This document shows positions 46,310 to 57,904 of a stretch of 64,000 nt of DNA, in pieces; the first letter of the stretch is position 1, and each line of letters starts with the position of its first letter. The translations under genes were made by a program, and so were the position numbers. The notes under the pieces are model-generated. The model was not told the origin of the DNA. It did not search any database and saw only the letters and a list, made by a program, of their open reading frames with translations. This stretch comes from Coenobita brevimanus (taxonomy: Eukaryota > Arthropoda > Malacostraca > Decapoda > Coenobitidae): positions 1,412,161 to 1,476,160 of the forward strand of contig CM064667.1 in assembly GCA_032717465.1 (NCBI GenBank), given 5' to 3'.

Positions 46310-48261
46310 TCTAACGGTAATAAGATGTACCGATACTGATCTTACCTCTCATGAAATATATTGGTAGTGTGGGACTTGGCTTTATATTGGGCGTTTCCTC
46401 GTATCGATAAACAATGTAGTTACATTTCGTTACACCAGTAACATACTACTCTTCTCTTGTATATGCTGTCGTTACCATGTGATCACTTAATTACCGCTGT
46501 AAACATGACTGGTTTACACATGACCACTGATTTTGAACTTGATATTGCTTGTGATTAATGAAGCGGAGTCATGCAGCACCTGAGCCCACCACACCCATGA
46601 GGCAGTTCACTTATAAACTGTACTGTACGCTCTGGCACATCAGTTACTGCATGACTGTATTCATTAGGACCAGATCAACGCAGGCAAGGCAATGATTTTC
46701 CTGTCCTGTTTTTACCCCTGCTCACCAGCTTCCTTCCAGTCTGATTATAAACCTCTCCATTTTCATCCTCCCATCTTCCCAAGTTCCCTCCTCTCTCCCT
46801 GAGCCTGCTACGCCCATTCTTCTTTCCTCCATCTTCCTCGTTTTCTTATTAGTTTTCTCTTCCTCCTCTTACCCTCCTCCTCCATCGCATTAAGTTAATA
46901 GCAGTCATTGCAGCTTCCTTTTTTCCTCCCACGTTTCTCGCGTCCTTTTCCTTCAGCCTACAGCACTCTTTCCTCCTTCCTCCAACTTCCCCTTTTACTC
47001 TTCTTCTCTGCCTCTTCCTCTTTCATACTGTTATTTTCAAACTTTGCATCTTCATCCTGTTTTCCTCATTCCCTCTCTCTCACATTACATCTTCGTCTCA
47101 AAAGATGTAAACAAAGAGGCTGAAAAATGAATCTTAGCAGAGCAATTGTAAAGCCGTTAGCGATACACTGGCTATAGATGAGTTCATTTTAAGAGGAGTA
47201 ATATTACCTCTGACACTCATTTATTTCAAGGTCATGCGAAGCCAAAAAGGGGCTTGTGGGATACAGAATAAAGGGAAAGTTGGCAGGTGTGTAGGGAAGG
47301 AGGAGGATACTGCCAAAATGAAGCAGTGAAGGAAATTAACCACGTATTATGACTCATCTACAAATACATCCACATAGAAAACATAGGTAAGTAGGCCTTT
47401 CACACCTACATATAGAACGCAGTCAAAAATTAACCTAAAGACTAATGCAAGAAAAGTGAAGACAATATCTGCAGACTGAAAACTCACCTACAATAGACCA
47501 GTCCTTTCGAAAAGTATGGTCAATAAAGTTACGATAATAGGACAAGGAGGGCAAAGAACGTAGGCTACCGGAAAACAGGACAAATCAATTAGGCTAATAG
47601 GACGCCGATCGAATCCGCGGGTTGATCAGAAGGATGTTGATCATGTTGTGAGTAATTTGCATATCACTGGATCTATGTGGTATCAGGGGAGCACCATGTT
47701 CTTTCAGCCCGTCCAGTTCATCACTCCCTCCGTCCATATCCCCCCCGTCGTGTTTCTCCTTATCTTCCCCTTCTTTATCTTCCAGGTCTTCCCCTCCCCG
47801 TCTCCCCTCTTTCTGTATTATCTCCCAGCCGTTTTCTTCCTCAATCCCTCTAATTTAACTTCCAGCTCATCCCTCTTATCTTTCCACCTTCTTTATATCG
47901 CCCTTTTCCCCAGTTCCTCTTGGATTATCCTTCATCCCCTCTCCTCCAACTCTCCTCTTCTCTACATCTCTCAGTCGTTTTCCAACATCTCTGTCCCTTA
48001 CCCATCTTCCAGCTCCAACTCTATATTCCTCTCCTCTCTGTATCTCTCAGTAGTCCTCACTATCCACTCTCTACTTATCTCCCAGCCCCTCCTCCCATCT
48101 CTCCTCCGTCACCATCTCCCAGGCACTTGCACCATCTCTCTCCCTCTACTCGTTTTCCAGCATCATTCCTCCGTGTGTGTCTCTCTCTCTTCGTCTGGCG
48201 TATGTGTAGATTGATTTAAACATTGTTCTGCTTTGTAGTTTTTCTTGCTTACCAGTTGGTT

Positions 48262-48265
<4 letters not shown>
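46310..48265. other. No gene seen; pyrimidine-rich stretches
   Basis: TTCC/CTCC-rich DNA at 46730-47080 and 47690-48180, with apparently unique sequence between. The 188-codon frame at 47648-48214 is Ser/Leu/Pro/Phe-rich, the expected product of polypyrimidine DNA. Confidence 0.5.

Positions 48266-48267
<2 letters not shown>

Positions 48268-48323
<56 letters not shown>
48268..48323 (+). repeat. (TC)n microsatellite
   Basis: About 28 TC units. Confidence 0.98.
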
Positions 48324-48324
<1 letters not shown>

Positions 48325-48650
48325 GTATGTATTTTTGTATGTTTATATATGTAGCATCTGTCTCGCTTTTGCTTCTCTCCAAGCAGACATAGAGAGAGAG
48401 GGGGGGGAGAGATTAACAGACAAGGCAGAGAACAAACAATATTCGACGGTAAAACATCCAGGTAGAGAGAGAGGGAAACAGTTGGAATGGGCAGACAGAC
48501 AGACAACAAGACAAACAGAGCTATGGTCCTTTCGCAGCAAGAAGTCCGTTCAGGGTGTGGCAGAAGTTGGACTTTCCCCGAGTGCGACGTTGCCAATTTG
48601 ACCACCAATTATCGGATTATCAGTCTCCCTACCTACCCCCATCCCACCTG

Positions 48651-48652
<2 letters not shown>

Positions 48653-48746
<94 letters not shown>
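48653..48746 (+). repeat. (TC)n-(TA)n compound microsatellite
   Basis: TC run to about 48693, then TA run. Confidence 0.97.
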
Positions 48747-48749
<3 letters not shown>

Positions 48750-49149
48750 ATATATTATTTATTTTCAACTTTTTTCCACACCACCTATGAGGTAAAAGTC
48801 TAGGCGCATTTTATTTTTAAGAGGTTTCCCCTGTAGGCCTAATCCTCTCTCTGACCCTGGGTCCCTCGCCGACCTCGGCGTGGCAACATGGGAAAAAAGC
48901 TTTGCCAAGTGTCATAGAATTCATTCAAATTGTTGTTATAATTCTAAAAAGTGATACTCAGTGTACTGTATAGCTTCCTTTACTATATACAGAATATAAA
49001 AAAACAATTTCAAATAGCACATAGATGGGAAATAAGAGAGAGAGAGGCATGTACTGCGGTTGATTTGGCAGCATCGCTAGAGGTGATTCACCAGGTGGGC
49101 CCCACCTTGAACGGACTTCTTGCGGTGAAAGGACCATAGAAGGTATTGG

Positions 49150-52100
49150 TTAGTGAGAGTTACATAGAATTACATAGATACACAGACCACACAGACCTTA
49201 CGGTCCTTACGAGGTGGTCCGGCCTTAATCCTAATATAATGCATAGGAGCAGGAGAAAAGGATAGCATAGCAGAAGGCTCTCTCCCCCACCCTCCAGACT
49301 CTCCGGCATTTGCCGTACAGGAAACGAGAGAGGAAGTAATACCTTGCAGGAATGAAAAACCTGAAGGAATTTTATAGGATCGGCAGAAAGTAGAATAATA
49401 TGGCAAAGGAAAATTTGGGCATACAGCCACATACTTACTCTATGCATGCATTTTTTTTTTTTAATCAAAAGATGAATAGAATGTTTATTATATATATTCT
49501 AAAATATTGTCTGTGTCTAATAGACACATGAATGCAGACGCGAATATGCAATAATTGCTCCATCCTAACTAAACGATACCAGTTGCGTCGAGATACATGT
49601 CCAGTCTCTTTTTAAATATATTTATGGTACCACTCTCAATCACATTCCCAGGGAGTTTATTCCATTCGCTTACAACAGAGTAAGTGAAGAAGTTTTTGGT
49701 TGTATCAAGATTAGCCCTCCTTGCTCCCTACTTCATACCATTTCCTCGACTTACAGTCTCGGCAATTACTGTGAATAGCTTGCTTGAATCAGTATTACTA
49801 AAGCCTTTTAGAATCTTAAAACATTCAATCAGTTGTCCCCTGAGTCTCCGTTTTCTAAGAGAGAATAGGTTTAATTCCCTGAGTCTCTCGAGGTATGGTT
49901 TATTCCTCAGGGACGGGATTAACTTGGTAGCCCTATGCTGGACTGCTTCCAGTATTTCTATATCTTTAATTAGGTGAGGCGCCCAAAATTGCACTGCAAA
50001 CTCTAAGTGTGGCCTGACTATGTTTTTGTATAGGGGGATTACAATATCTTTGCTTTTATATGTAAAATGTCTTTTGATGAAGCCTAGGGCCCTGTTGGCT
50101 TTATTGGCGGCAGAGATACATTGATTTGAACATTTCAGATCGTCTGAAATTAGTACGCCTAGATCTTTAACTAGTGAGGACATGCTACTGATTTGGCCCT
50201 TCATTTCGTAATCATACCTTTTGTTTTTCTTCCCACAGTGCAGTACCTGACATTTGCTTACATTGAAGGGCATTTGCCATTTTTCTGACCAGCTGATAAT
50301 TTTATTAAGGTCATTTTGAAGGCTAATTCTGTCTTCTTCAGTTAATATAGTGTTGCCGATTTTTGTGTAGTCTGCAAATTTAGAAATGAAATTGTTTAGG
50401 CCAACATCGATATCGTTAATATACATAATAAATAGGACTGGTCCCAACACCGATCCCTGAGGAACACCACTGGTCACTGGAGCCCAGTCTGACTCTACTC
50501 CATTTATAACGACTCATTGCTTTCTCTCACTTAACCAGCAACGTATCCACCTATGAATATTTCCGTCAATTCCAAGTGATCTTACTTTTGTCATTAGTTA
50601 TCATGCGGCACTTTGTCAAAGGCTTTCTGGAAGTCTAAGTAGATTATGTCAAGTGACCTGGTACAATCATTCATTTTAAAAAGTGTATCGTAAAACTCGA
50701 TTAAATTTGTCACGCATGATCTCCGCGTTCTAAAGCCATGCTGGCTGTTCCTAATTACGTTATTAGTTTCTAGGAACTCAACTATCCTATCTCTAGTTAA
50801 TGATTCGAGGATCTTTCCCAAGACAGAGGTTAGGCTAATTGGTCTCTAGTTACCTTGTTGATCTCTACTGCCCTTTTTATATATAGGGGTCACATTAGCC
50901 AGTCTCCAGTCTGCTGGAACCTTTCCTTGTTGTAGGGACTTGTTAAAGATAGTTGTTAGAGGACTGCATATTACATCCATCACATTTTTTAGTATTTTAG
51001 GGTAGAAATTGTCTGGGCCGGGAGTCTTATTACTGTTCATTTTATTAAGTTTATCTCTCACTTCATTACTGCTAATATGCATATCACTTAGTGCATTTTG
51101 GATTGACATTTGATGCTCTTCGATGGTGTCATTGGCGTCTGCTGTGAAAACTGAACTGAAAAACTTATTTAAAGTAGAGGCAATTTCCTGATCGTCCGAG
51201 ATAAGAGCACCCTCGTCGCTGATAAATGGACCAACGCCCGCCTTAAGTCTCTTATTGCCGTTAATGTATCCATAAAAAAGCTTAGGATCCGTAGAACTTG
51301 TTTTTGCTATATCAATTTCAAATTGTCGTTTAGCTGTTCTAATGAGTTTTTTAACTTTTCTTCTATTACTGGTATGTTGCCCTGTGAGTAATTCACTGGT
51401 GTGACTTTTAAGCAAGGTGTGGAGACGGTTTCTTTCTTTAACTGCTCTGCTAATATCGGCATTAAACCACGCTGGTTTGTTTCTACCCTTGGTTTGTCTA
51501 GATTTCATTGGCACGTACTTGTATTGAGCGGTCATGAATACGTGCTTAAATTCTGCCCACATTTCGTTTACATCATTAATTCTTTCTATGTGTTCAGCTA
51601 GTGTACTCAGAGCGCCCTTTAGGCCATTAAAATCTGCGTTTTTATAGTCCGGCATTTTAGTTTTACTTGTGCACTCATTATGTGAGAGATTCATGGCAAA
51701 TCTTATGAGATTATGATTGCTAGATGCTAGATGTTCACCCACAGTGAGGTTTGAGACCATATCTTCATTTGTAGTGATGACAAGATCTAAGATATTGCCC
51801 TGTCTTGTCGGTTCCGTGACACATTGAAATAAAAAGTTGTTCTTAATGAAATCTGTCATTCTTTTGTCATTATTACTGCTACCGGTAACTGTATTCCAAT
51901 TTACTGACGGCAGGTTGAAATCGCCGGTAATCAACGTTTCGTCCCCATCTAGAACTTCCTGCAAGGTACTATATAGTTCTGTGTCTTCCTCTGGAGTATG
52001 AGTAGGGCGACGGTAGACTGTAACAATATTTATATTCATATATCTTAAACGTAATTTGACACAGACCAGTTCGGTGTTCTGTCCACTTAAGGTTACCTCT

Positions 52101-52540
52101 GTTGGGTTTAAGTGATTTTTTTACATACCGGTATATCCCAACACCACCTCCTAGGCGTTCATTTTATCTGCATTTATAGTGAAATTTATACGAGTCTAAC
52201 TGGTATTCAGTTAATAAATCTTTATTACCTATATCAAGATGCGTTTCTGTTACGGCAGTTATATGAAAATCTTCGACACTTAGAAGGATTTTGAGTTCGT
52301 TAAACTTGTTTCTAAGACTGCGAGCATTGAATGATAATACTTTAATTTACTCTGCGGTTAGCTTTGACTGTAGGGCTAATCCGGATACACCTCCTGTGCG
52401 CCATCTTGGGATACACACACGCATTAAAGCAGCACTCCACATATCCAAGTGTTTCAACAACAACCTTGAGTGAAGATCGATGTGAAAGTGAATCAGATCA
52501 GTGTATAAGAGTCGTAGACATATTTCCACCGTGTAAAGTA
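49150..52540 (-). mobile_element. CR1-type LINE, minus strand
   Basis: Extends from an endonuclease start near 52350 (with further related coding sequence to about 52540) to a 3' UTR ending near 49150. The last bases on the minus strand include TCTATGTAATTCTATGTAAC, reminiscent of the short terminal repeats of CR1 elements. The 3' UTR shares GGACCGTAAGGTCTG (reverse complement at 49192-49206) with the plus-strand CR1 at 52.6-59.5 kb. ORF1 is not seen, so the copy is probably 5' truncated. The two CR1 elements lie head to head. Confidence 0.87.
49728..52350 (-). pseudogene. CR1 ORF2 (endonuclease-RT), broken
   Basis: Minus-strand order: SFNARSLRNKFNEL (endonuclease start, about 52320), TETHLD, a stop and frameshift near 52150-52040, then VTVYRRP, TGDFNLPSVNW, SSNHNLIRF (SDH-equivalent changed to SNH), a linker, NKTPGPDNFYPKILK, a nonsense TAG at 50846-50848 where NYRPISL is expected, QHGFRTRRSC, YLDFQKAFDKVPH, a frameshift plus TGA near 50520-50595, then GVPQGSVLGPVLF. 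The catalytic box reads FADY instead of FADD (tyrosine codon 50367-50369). The C-terminal RPHLEFAVQFWAP and LRGQLIECFKIL blocks follow. Clearly inactive. Confidence 0.9.
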
Positions 52541-52972
52541 TTTAAATAGATTTCATGTAAAAGTTTTAGAGCGGGTTAAAGGTGTAAAGCGTTCGTGTGT
52601 TCCTTTGTTTACATATATACCCACCCTCCACTTCGTATTCCTGCCCTTTCCCGCCGTTATTTCTGGTCTCAGACATATTATAGTTTATTATAGTTTATTT
52701 TCCCGCAGATCGAGGTCAGTTAGAACGATATCTAACAAACAGATTATCTTTTCTCACTAGTAAATAGTGTAGTGAACCGAAAGCGTATTTACCTACCAGC
52801 TCTCTTCGTTTTTGTTCCCACTATCATCCTTGTACGTCTTACTTTAAAGTCTAACGTAACAAATACTAAGTTGCTTGCTAGTTTAGTGCAAGTGAATAGC
52901 ATTGTCTTCTGTATAGAGTAACAACTGTGTGATTGATGTTACACCAGTGAAATAGTTTTTGCACTACAAACC

Positions 52973-53788
52973 GTTGTCCACTGAGTGAAGCTAGGTGTTT
53001 ATTTTGATTTCTCCCCAACATTCCATTGTTATTTTCTTTTTTCCTTTTTCTCCCAGTGAATCAGTTTATGGTGTACTTCCACAATACATGGTAAGCTAGA
53101 TCATACCATAGCAAGTAGATTTTGTTTACATTTTACACAGTTCATGGTAAGTTAGGTTGTATCATAGGAAGCAGATTTTCTACTCTTTTTACACTGGTAA
53201 AAGAATTCATGTAGGTTGGCTTGTGCTGTAGCAGGTGGATTTTCTATTCTTTTTATACTGTTAAAGGAAGATAGTATATAAAAATCTCCCTAGAAATTCA
53301 ATATTTCATTTATAGAGTAAATTGTCCATTTTTAACAACATCCCTTAACCAGTTGTATATTACTTTTATTTTCAGTTGTTCATTGAGAGAAGCTAGGTTT
53401 TTATTTTGATTTTTTCCCCAACATTCCTTTGTTATTTTTTTTTTGTTTTTCCTTTTTCTCCAGTGAATCAGTGTATGGTGTATTTCCACAATTCATGGTA
53501 AGCTAGATCATACCATAGCAAGTAGATTCCCTTTTCATTTTTCACAGTTCATGGTAAGGTAGGTTGTACCATAGCAAGCAGATTTTCTGTTCTTTTAACA
53601 CTGGTAAAAGAATTCATGTAGGTTGGATTGTGCCATAGCAGGTAGATTTTCTATTCTTTTTATACTGGTAAAGGATGATAATATATAAAAAGTAAGGGAA
53701 TCTCCCTAGAAATTCAATATCTCATATATAGAGTAAATTGACCATTTGTAACAACATCCATTAACCAGTTGTATATTATTTTTTATTT
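52973..53788 (+). repeat. Tandem ~402-bp units in the CR1 leader
   Basis: GTTG(T/C)CCACTGAG-like starts at 52973 and 53375 are 402 bp apart and the following sequence is colinear to AACCAGTTGTATATTA in each. Within each unit a shorter motif around CATGGTAAG...TAGCAAGTAGATT recurs about three times. The second unit runs up to ORF1. By analogy with monomer-repeat promoters of other LINEs, the units could be promoters; this is inferred. Confidence 0.9.
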
Positions 53789-53817
53789 GTGTGGGATTGT
53801 GGAAATACTGCTGCAAA

Positions 53818-54819
53818 ATGCCATCTAACCTGAAGGTCTGCCAGGAGTGTACTGGTCGCTTTGCGGCTCAGTATTTTTCGAATTACTTTTCAACGCCTGT
53901 GTGCAAATTATGCATCTTGAGAAAAGATCTAGAAAATGGTTTAGCTGAATCGCAGAGAAATTACAGGGAACTCAAGGCAGAGTTTCAGACACTGAAAGAG
54001 TTTGTAGTGGCAAATGTAGGAGTCAGCAACAGCACTCGAGAAGGAAGAAGCGTACAAACTGAGCTCGTACAAGCCCCCGCCCATCAGGCAGTCACAAATA
54101 ATAGTGTATCAGTATCTTCCTCACCCAGCGATTAAGTACGTTCCTCGCCAAGCGAAGTCCCCTTTACTATGGTAAGGAATGGTGCAAAACCCGGAAAAGA
54201 TACGAGGAAGCATCTTCCCATAACTACGTATAATCGCTACCAGATCCTTGCCGAAGCGGTTAATGAGACAGAAGAAACAAGGCTTATTGGGGACTCTATT
54301 GTATGCAGTCAGCTGGAGGAATTTTGTGGACGCCCCCCCATCAGCAGAAAGAGGTACTGTTTTCCAGGAGGTGGACTATGTGATATCACAGAAGCCTGCG
54401 ATGAGGTCACAAAAGACGCAAATGATCAAACTCTATACGTTATCCATGTTGGTACAAATGATCTGAAGCGCAATAGATCTGAGGAATTGCTAGCAAAGTA
54501 TCATGAAATGATCAAACGATTCAAAACTAAGTCCACTAATGTGATAATATCTGGTATACTCCCAAGGATCAAAGCAGAAAATAGTTTCTATGATAAGGCC
54601 TTCAGCACAAATAACCGGCTCAAATCTCTCTGCACGCAAGAGGGAGTCGACTTTGTCGATCTGTGGGACCAGTTTTATGAGCAACATACTCTATTCCAGA
54701 AAGATGGTCTCCATTTGAACTCAGTAGGAGCGGCACGGCTAGGTAGACTTCTACACGATAAAGTCGCCCTCTTCAGATCAAAAAACGCGGCACGTCCAGG
54801 AACAGTAACCTTAATGTAA
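53818..54819 (+). pseudogene. CR1 ORF1: zinc finger, coiled coil and SGNH esterase
   Basis: Starts at ATG 53818 (333 codons if read through). N-terminal Cys pairs CQEC and CKLC form a CX2CX17CX2C zinc-finger-like motif, followed by a probable coiled coil (RKDLENGLAESQRNYRELKA). One in-frame TAA at 54133-54135 interrupts the linker. The C-terminal half is an SGNH/GDSL esterase domain: GDS at 54289-54297, GTND at 54451-54462 and DGLH at 54703-54714, the Ser, Asn and Asp/His blocks. Esterase domains in ORF1 are known from CR1-like elements and are thought to aid membrane or lipid interaction. Frame 1 overlaps the open ORF2 frame at its end. Confidence 0.88.
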
Positions 54820-54851
54820 ATACCCACAAAGTCAGATCACCAACTGTTCGG

Positions 54852-57800
54852 AACGGAATTAGAGTCTGCTATGCTAACGCACGTAGTCTACGTAACAAGT
54901 TTGAGGATTTAGAATCTCTAATTTACCTAGAAAATTATGACATCATTGGCATCACAGAGTCCTGGATTAACACATCTGACCGTGACTTTCTAGCGGAATA
55001 CTCACTAACAGGGTACAATATTTTCAGCTGTGAGCGACCACATCGAGCTGGTGGCAGTGTTTTACTATATGTGAAAACTAGTCTCCATCCCCTTGTGCTA
55101 TCCAAACCCAGTATTACCAACATAGATGCCAGTTATGTTCAGCTAAGTATTAATTCACACAAAATAAATATATGTCTCATCTATCGTCCTCCAGCACAGT
55201 CAACTGAAACAGATGAAAAACTTTATGATCAAATTGCGGAAATTTGTTGTCAAGAGGATAGCGTAATTTTTGGAGACTTTAATCTACCGGTAACAAAGTG
55301 GGGTGAACCACTGACGGCACACTCAGGACAAGAACTTTATACAAATCTTCAAGAAAGCGCCCTTTCCCAACATGTAGAATACCCAACGAGAGGAAACAAT
55401 ATCCTAGACATCATCTTGACTACAAATGATAACCTAGTCAACATCGTTGAAATAGGACCTGAGTTTAGTTCCAGTGATCATCGAACTATACAGTTTAATA
55501 TTACTACTGAAAAAGTAAAAGAAACGGAGAGCAAAGAAAAGGTCCCAGATTATTGTAGAGAAATTTCAACAGGCTCAGAGCGCTACTTGCAACTGCAGAT
55601 TGGAATCAAATGTCTGAAACCGATGACATAAACCAAGCATGGGAAATATTCACTGAAAAATTTAATAAAGTGGTAAAGTCATGTGTGCCACTACGTAACA
55701 GACGTCCAGCTGGAAATAGTAAACCAAAGTGGTGGTCCAGTGAAATAAAAAGTATCTTAATAGCCAAAAAACAGGCATACCATAAATATAAAGCTACACA
55801 AAATAATGATGATAAATTACAGTACGATAATCAACGGCGCATATCGAAAAGACTTATTAAACAAAGCAAAAGAGCACTGGAGATCCACATTGCTAATACG
55901 TGCAAATCAAATCCTAAAGAATTTTACAGTTACATTAGAAAGAAAAAGGTTATGACTACATCAATAGGTCCTCTAGAAACAAACAATGGCAAACACACTG
56001 AAAATGAGGTCGAAATGGCAAACATTCTTAACGATTACTTTGCGTCTGTTTTTACAGTAGAAAACACCACCAGAAACCTACTGTTACCCGCAAACCAAGC
56101 AAATAGCACAGTCCTTAGTAACTATGCTATCTAAAATAACGATATCCTTTCAGCCATAAATAGTACGGACATAAACAAAACCCCTGGCCCCGATAAAATA
56201 TCACCGAGAATTCTCAAAGAAGCAAAACATGAGTTACTGCTGCCACTCTCTGTCTTATTCCATCCATCCATCCATCGCCAGACGCCATGTATCCCAAACG
56301 GGGTGGTCAAGGGCTTAGAGTTAATTGTTTTACAGGGAGGGGCACTAATCCTCCACCAACCCCACTTGACATGTAGGGATGCCAACAGCATCTGGTGTTC
56401 CCAGGTGGTCACCCATCCAAGTACTAACCAGACCCAACGTTGCTTAACTTCGCTGATCGGACGGAAAGCGGTGTACTCAAACGTGGTATGGCCATTCAAT
56501 AAATCATTAAGTACTGGGAAAGTTCCACGCGAATGGAAATTAGCAAATGTAAAACCAATTTTCAAAAAAGGAAATGAGTCGCACCCAGGAAATTACAGAC
56601 CAATCAGCTTAACATCAGTAGTGTGCAAGTTAATGGAAAAAATCATAAGAGATAAAATAATTAATTATCTAGAAGAAAATAATATAATTAAAGACTCGCA
56701 ACATGGATTCAGACATCGTCGTTCATGCTTAACTAACTTACTGGACTTCTTCCATGATGTTTACAAATCATACGATGACTCAAGAGCAGTAGATATAATT
56801 TACCTCAACTTTCAGAAAGCATTTGACACTGTCCCTCACAAGCGTCTCATGAGAAAAATAGAAGCACATGGAATAAAAAGGAAAGACGCAAAAATGGTTA
56901 CAAGACTGGCTTTCAGACCGAAAACAGCGAGTTGTGATAAACGGAAAGGAATCCAAATGGCGTAATGTGATCAGCGGCATTCCCCAAGGCTCAGTACTTG
57001 GACCGATACTTTTTATTATCTATATAAATGACATTGATGAGGGTCTAAATTGTAAAGTATCCAAATTTGCAGATGATACTAAAATAACCAGTAAAGTCAC
57101 TTCAAAATTACAGTGGCAGCAGTTACAAAATGACCTTAATACCTTAGCAAGCTGGGCAGAAAAATGGCAAATGAAATTCAACACAAAAAAATGTAAAGTA
57201 CTTCATATTGGAAGTAACAATGTCCATGCAAATTACAAAATGAACAATATTCAGTTATCAAGTACAGACAGTGAAAAGGATCTTGGTGTGATAATATCAA
57301 ATAACCTAAAACCAAGCAAGCAGTGTACCGATGCAGTTAAAATTGCAAACAAGCTAGTGGGTTTTATTGGAAGAACTTTCGAGTTTAAAAATCGGAAAAA
57401 GTCATACTTGCCTTGTACAACTCGCTAGTGCGCCCCCATCTTGAGTATTGTGTGCAATTCTGGTCTCCGTACTACAGAAAGGACATTGAAAAATTAGAGA
57501 AAATTCAGCGAAGAATCACAAAAATGATACCACGACTTAGAAACAAACCATATGAGGAACGCCTTGAAGAACTTAAATTATTTAGCCTAACGAAGCGCAG
57601 GTTAAGAGGGGACCTTATTGAAGTTTTCAAAATCATGAAGGGATATGACAACTTAGACATGAATAAATATTTTGATATAGACCGGTCGAGTCAAACCAGA
57701 AGTAATGGCTGCAAAATCATGGGAAAGCGATTCCAATCCCACGAAGCAAAATACTTCTTCTTTAACAGAGTTGTAAATATCTGGAACAGATACCGTGAAC

Positions 57801-57884
57801 AGTATCTCAATTGAGGCATTCAAAAACAAATTAGACAAGTATTTGCACAAAAATCCTCAGCTGACTCTTTTTCTGTCCGAATAA
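54852..57884 (+). pseudogene. CR1 ORF2: AP endonuclease and reverse transcriptase, broken
   Basis: Endonuclease: ANARSLRNKFEDL start, TESWIN, GDFNLP (about 55272) and SSDHR (55470-55484). RT: NKTPGPDK, YRPISLTSVV, QHGFRHRRSC, FQKAFDTVPHK, GIPQGSVLGPILF, intact FADD at 57066-57077, then RPHLEYCVQFWSP and LRGDLIEVFKIM. Breaks: frameshift near 55553, in-frame TAA at 56132-56134, SINE insertion at 56261-56497, frameshifts near 56890, 57390 and 57785. No in-frame ATG precedes the endonuclease; the open frame overlaps the end of ORF1, so translation may have depended on re-initiation or an ATG since lost. Confidence 0.9.
56261..56493 (-). mobile_element. 5S-rRNA-derived SINE (SINE3-type)
   Basis: Minus-strand nucleotides 56493-56381 (113 nt) are a recognisable 5S rRNA, from GGCCATACCACG to GCTGTTGGC. 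They include the internal promoter: A-box region AGTTAAGCAACG, intermediate element and C-box region GGATGGGTGACCACCTGGGA. A body of about 100 nt unrelated to 5S follows, ending in a (GATG)n tail at 56261-56275. The 4-bp duplication ATTC flanks it (56257-56260 and 56494-56497). Removing the SINE plus one ATTC restores a continuous LINE frame across LF-NKS. Total inserted length 237 bp. Confidence 0.92.
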
Positions 57885-57904
57885 CTTGCTTTTATAGCTA
57901 CGGT

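Noticed and set aside
47648..48214. 188-codon Ser/Leu/Pro-rich open frame
   Set aside because: Polypyrimidine DNA gives such frames by composition alone.
56381..56493. Functional 5S rRNA gene
   Set aside because: It sits inside a LINE, carries a non-5S body and GATG tail, lacks a T-run terminator after the 5S part and is flanked by a target duplication.
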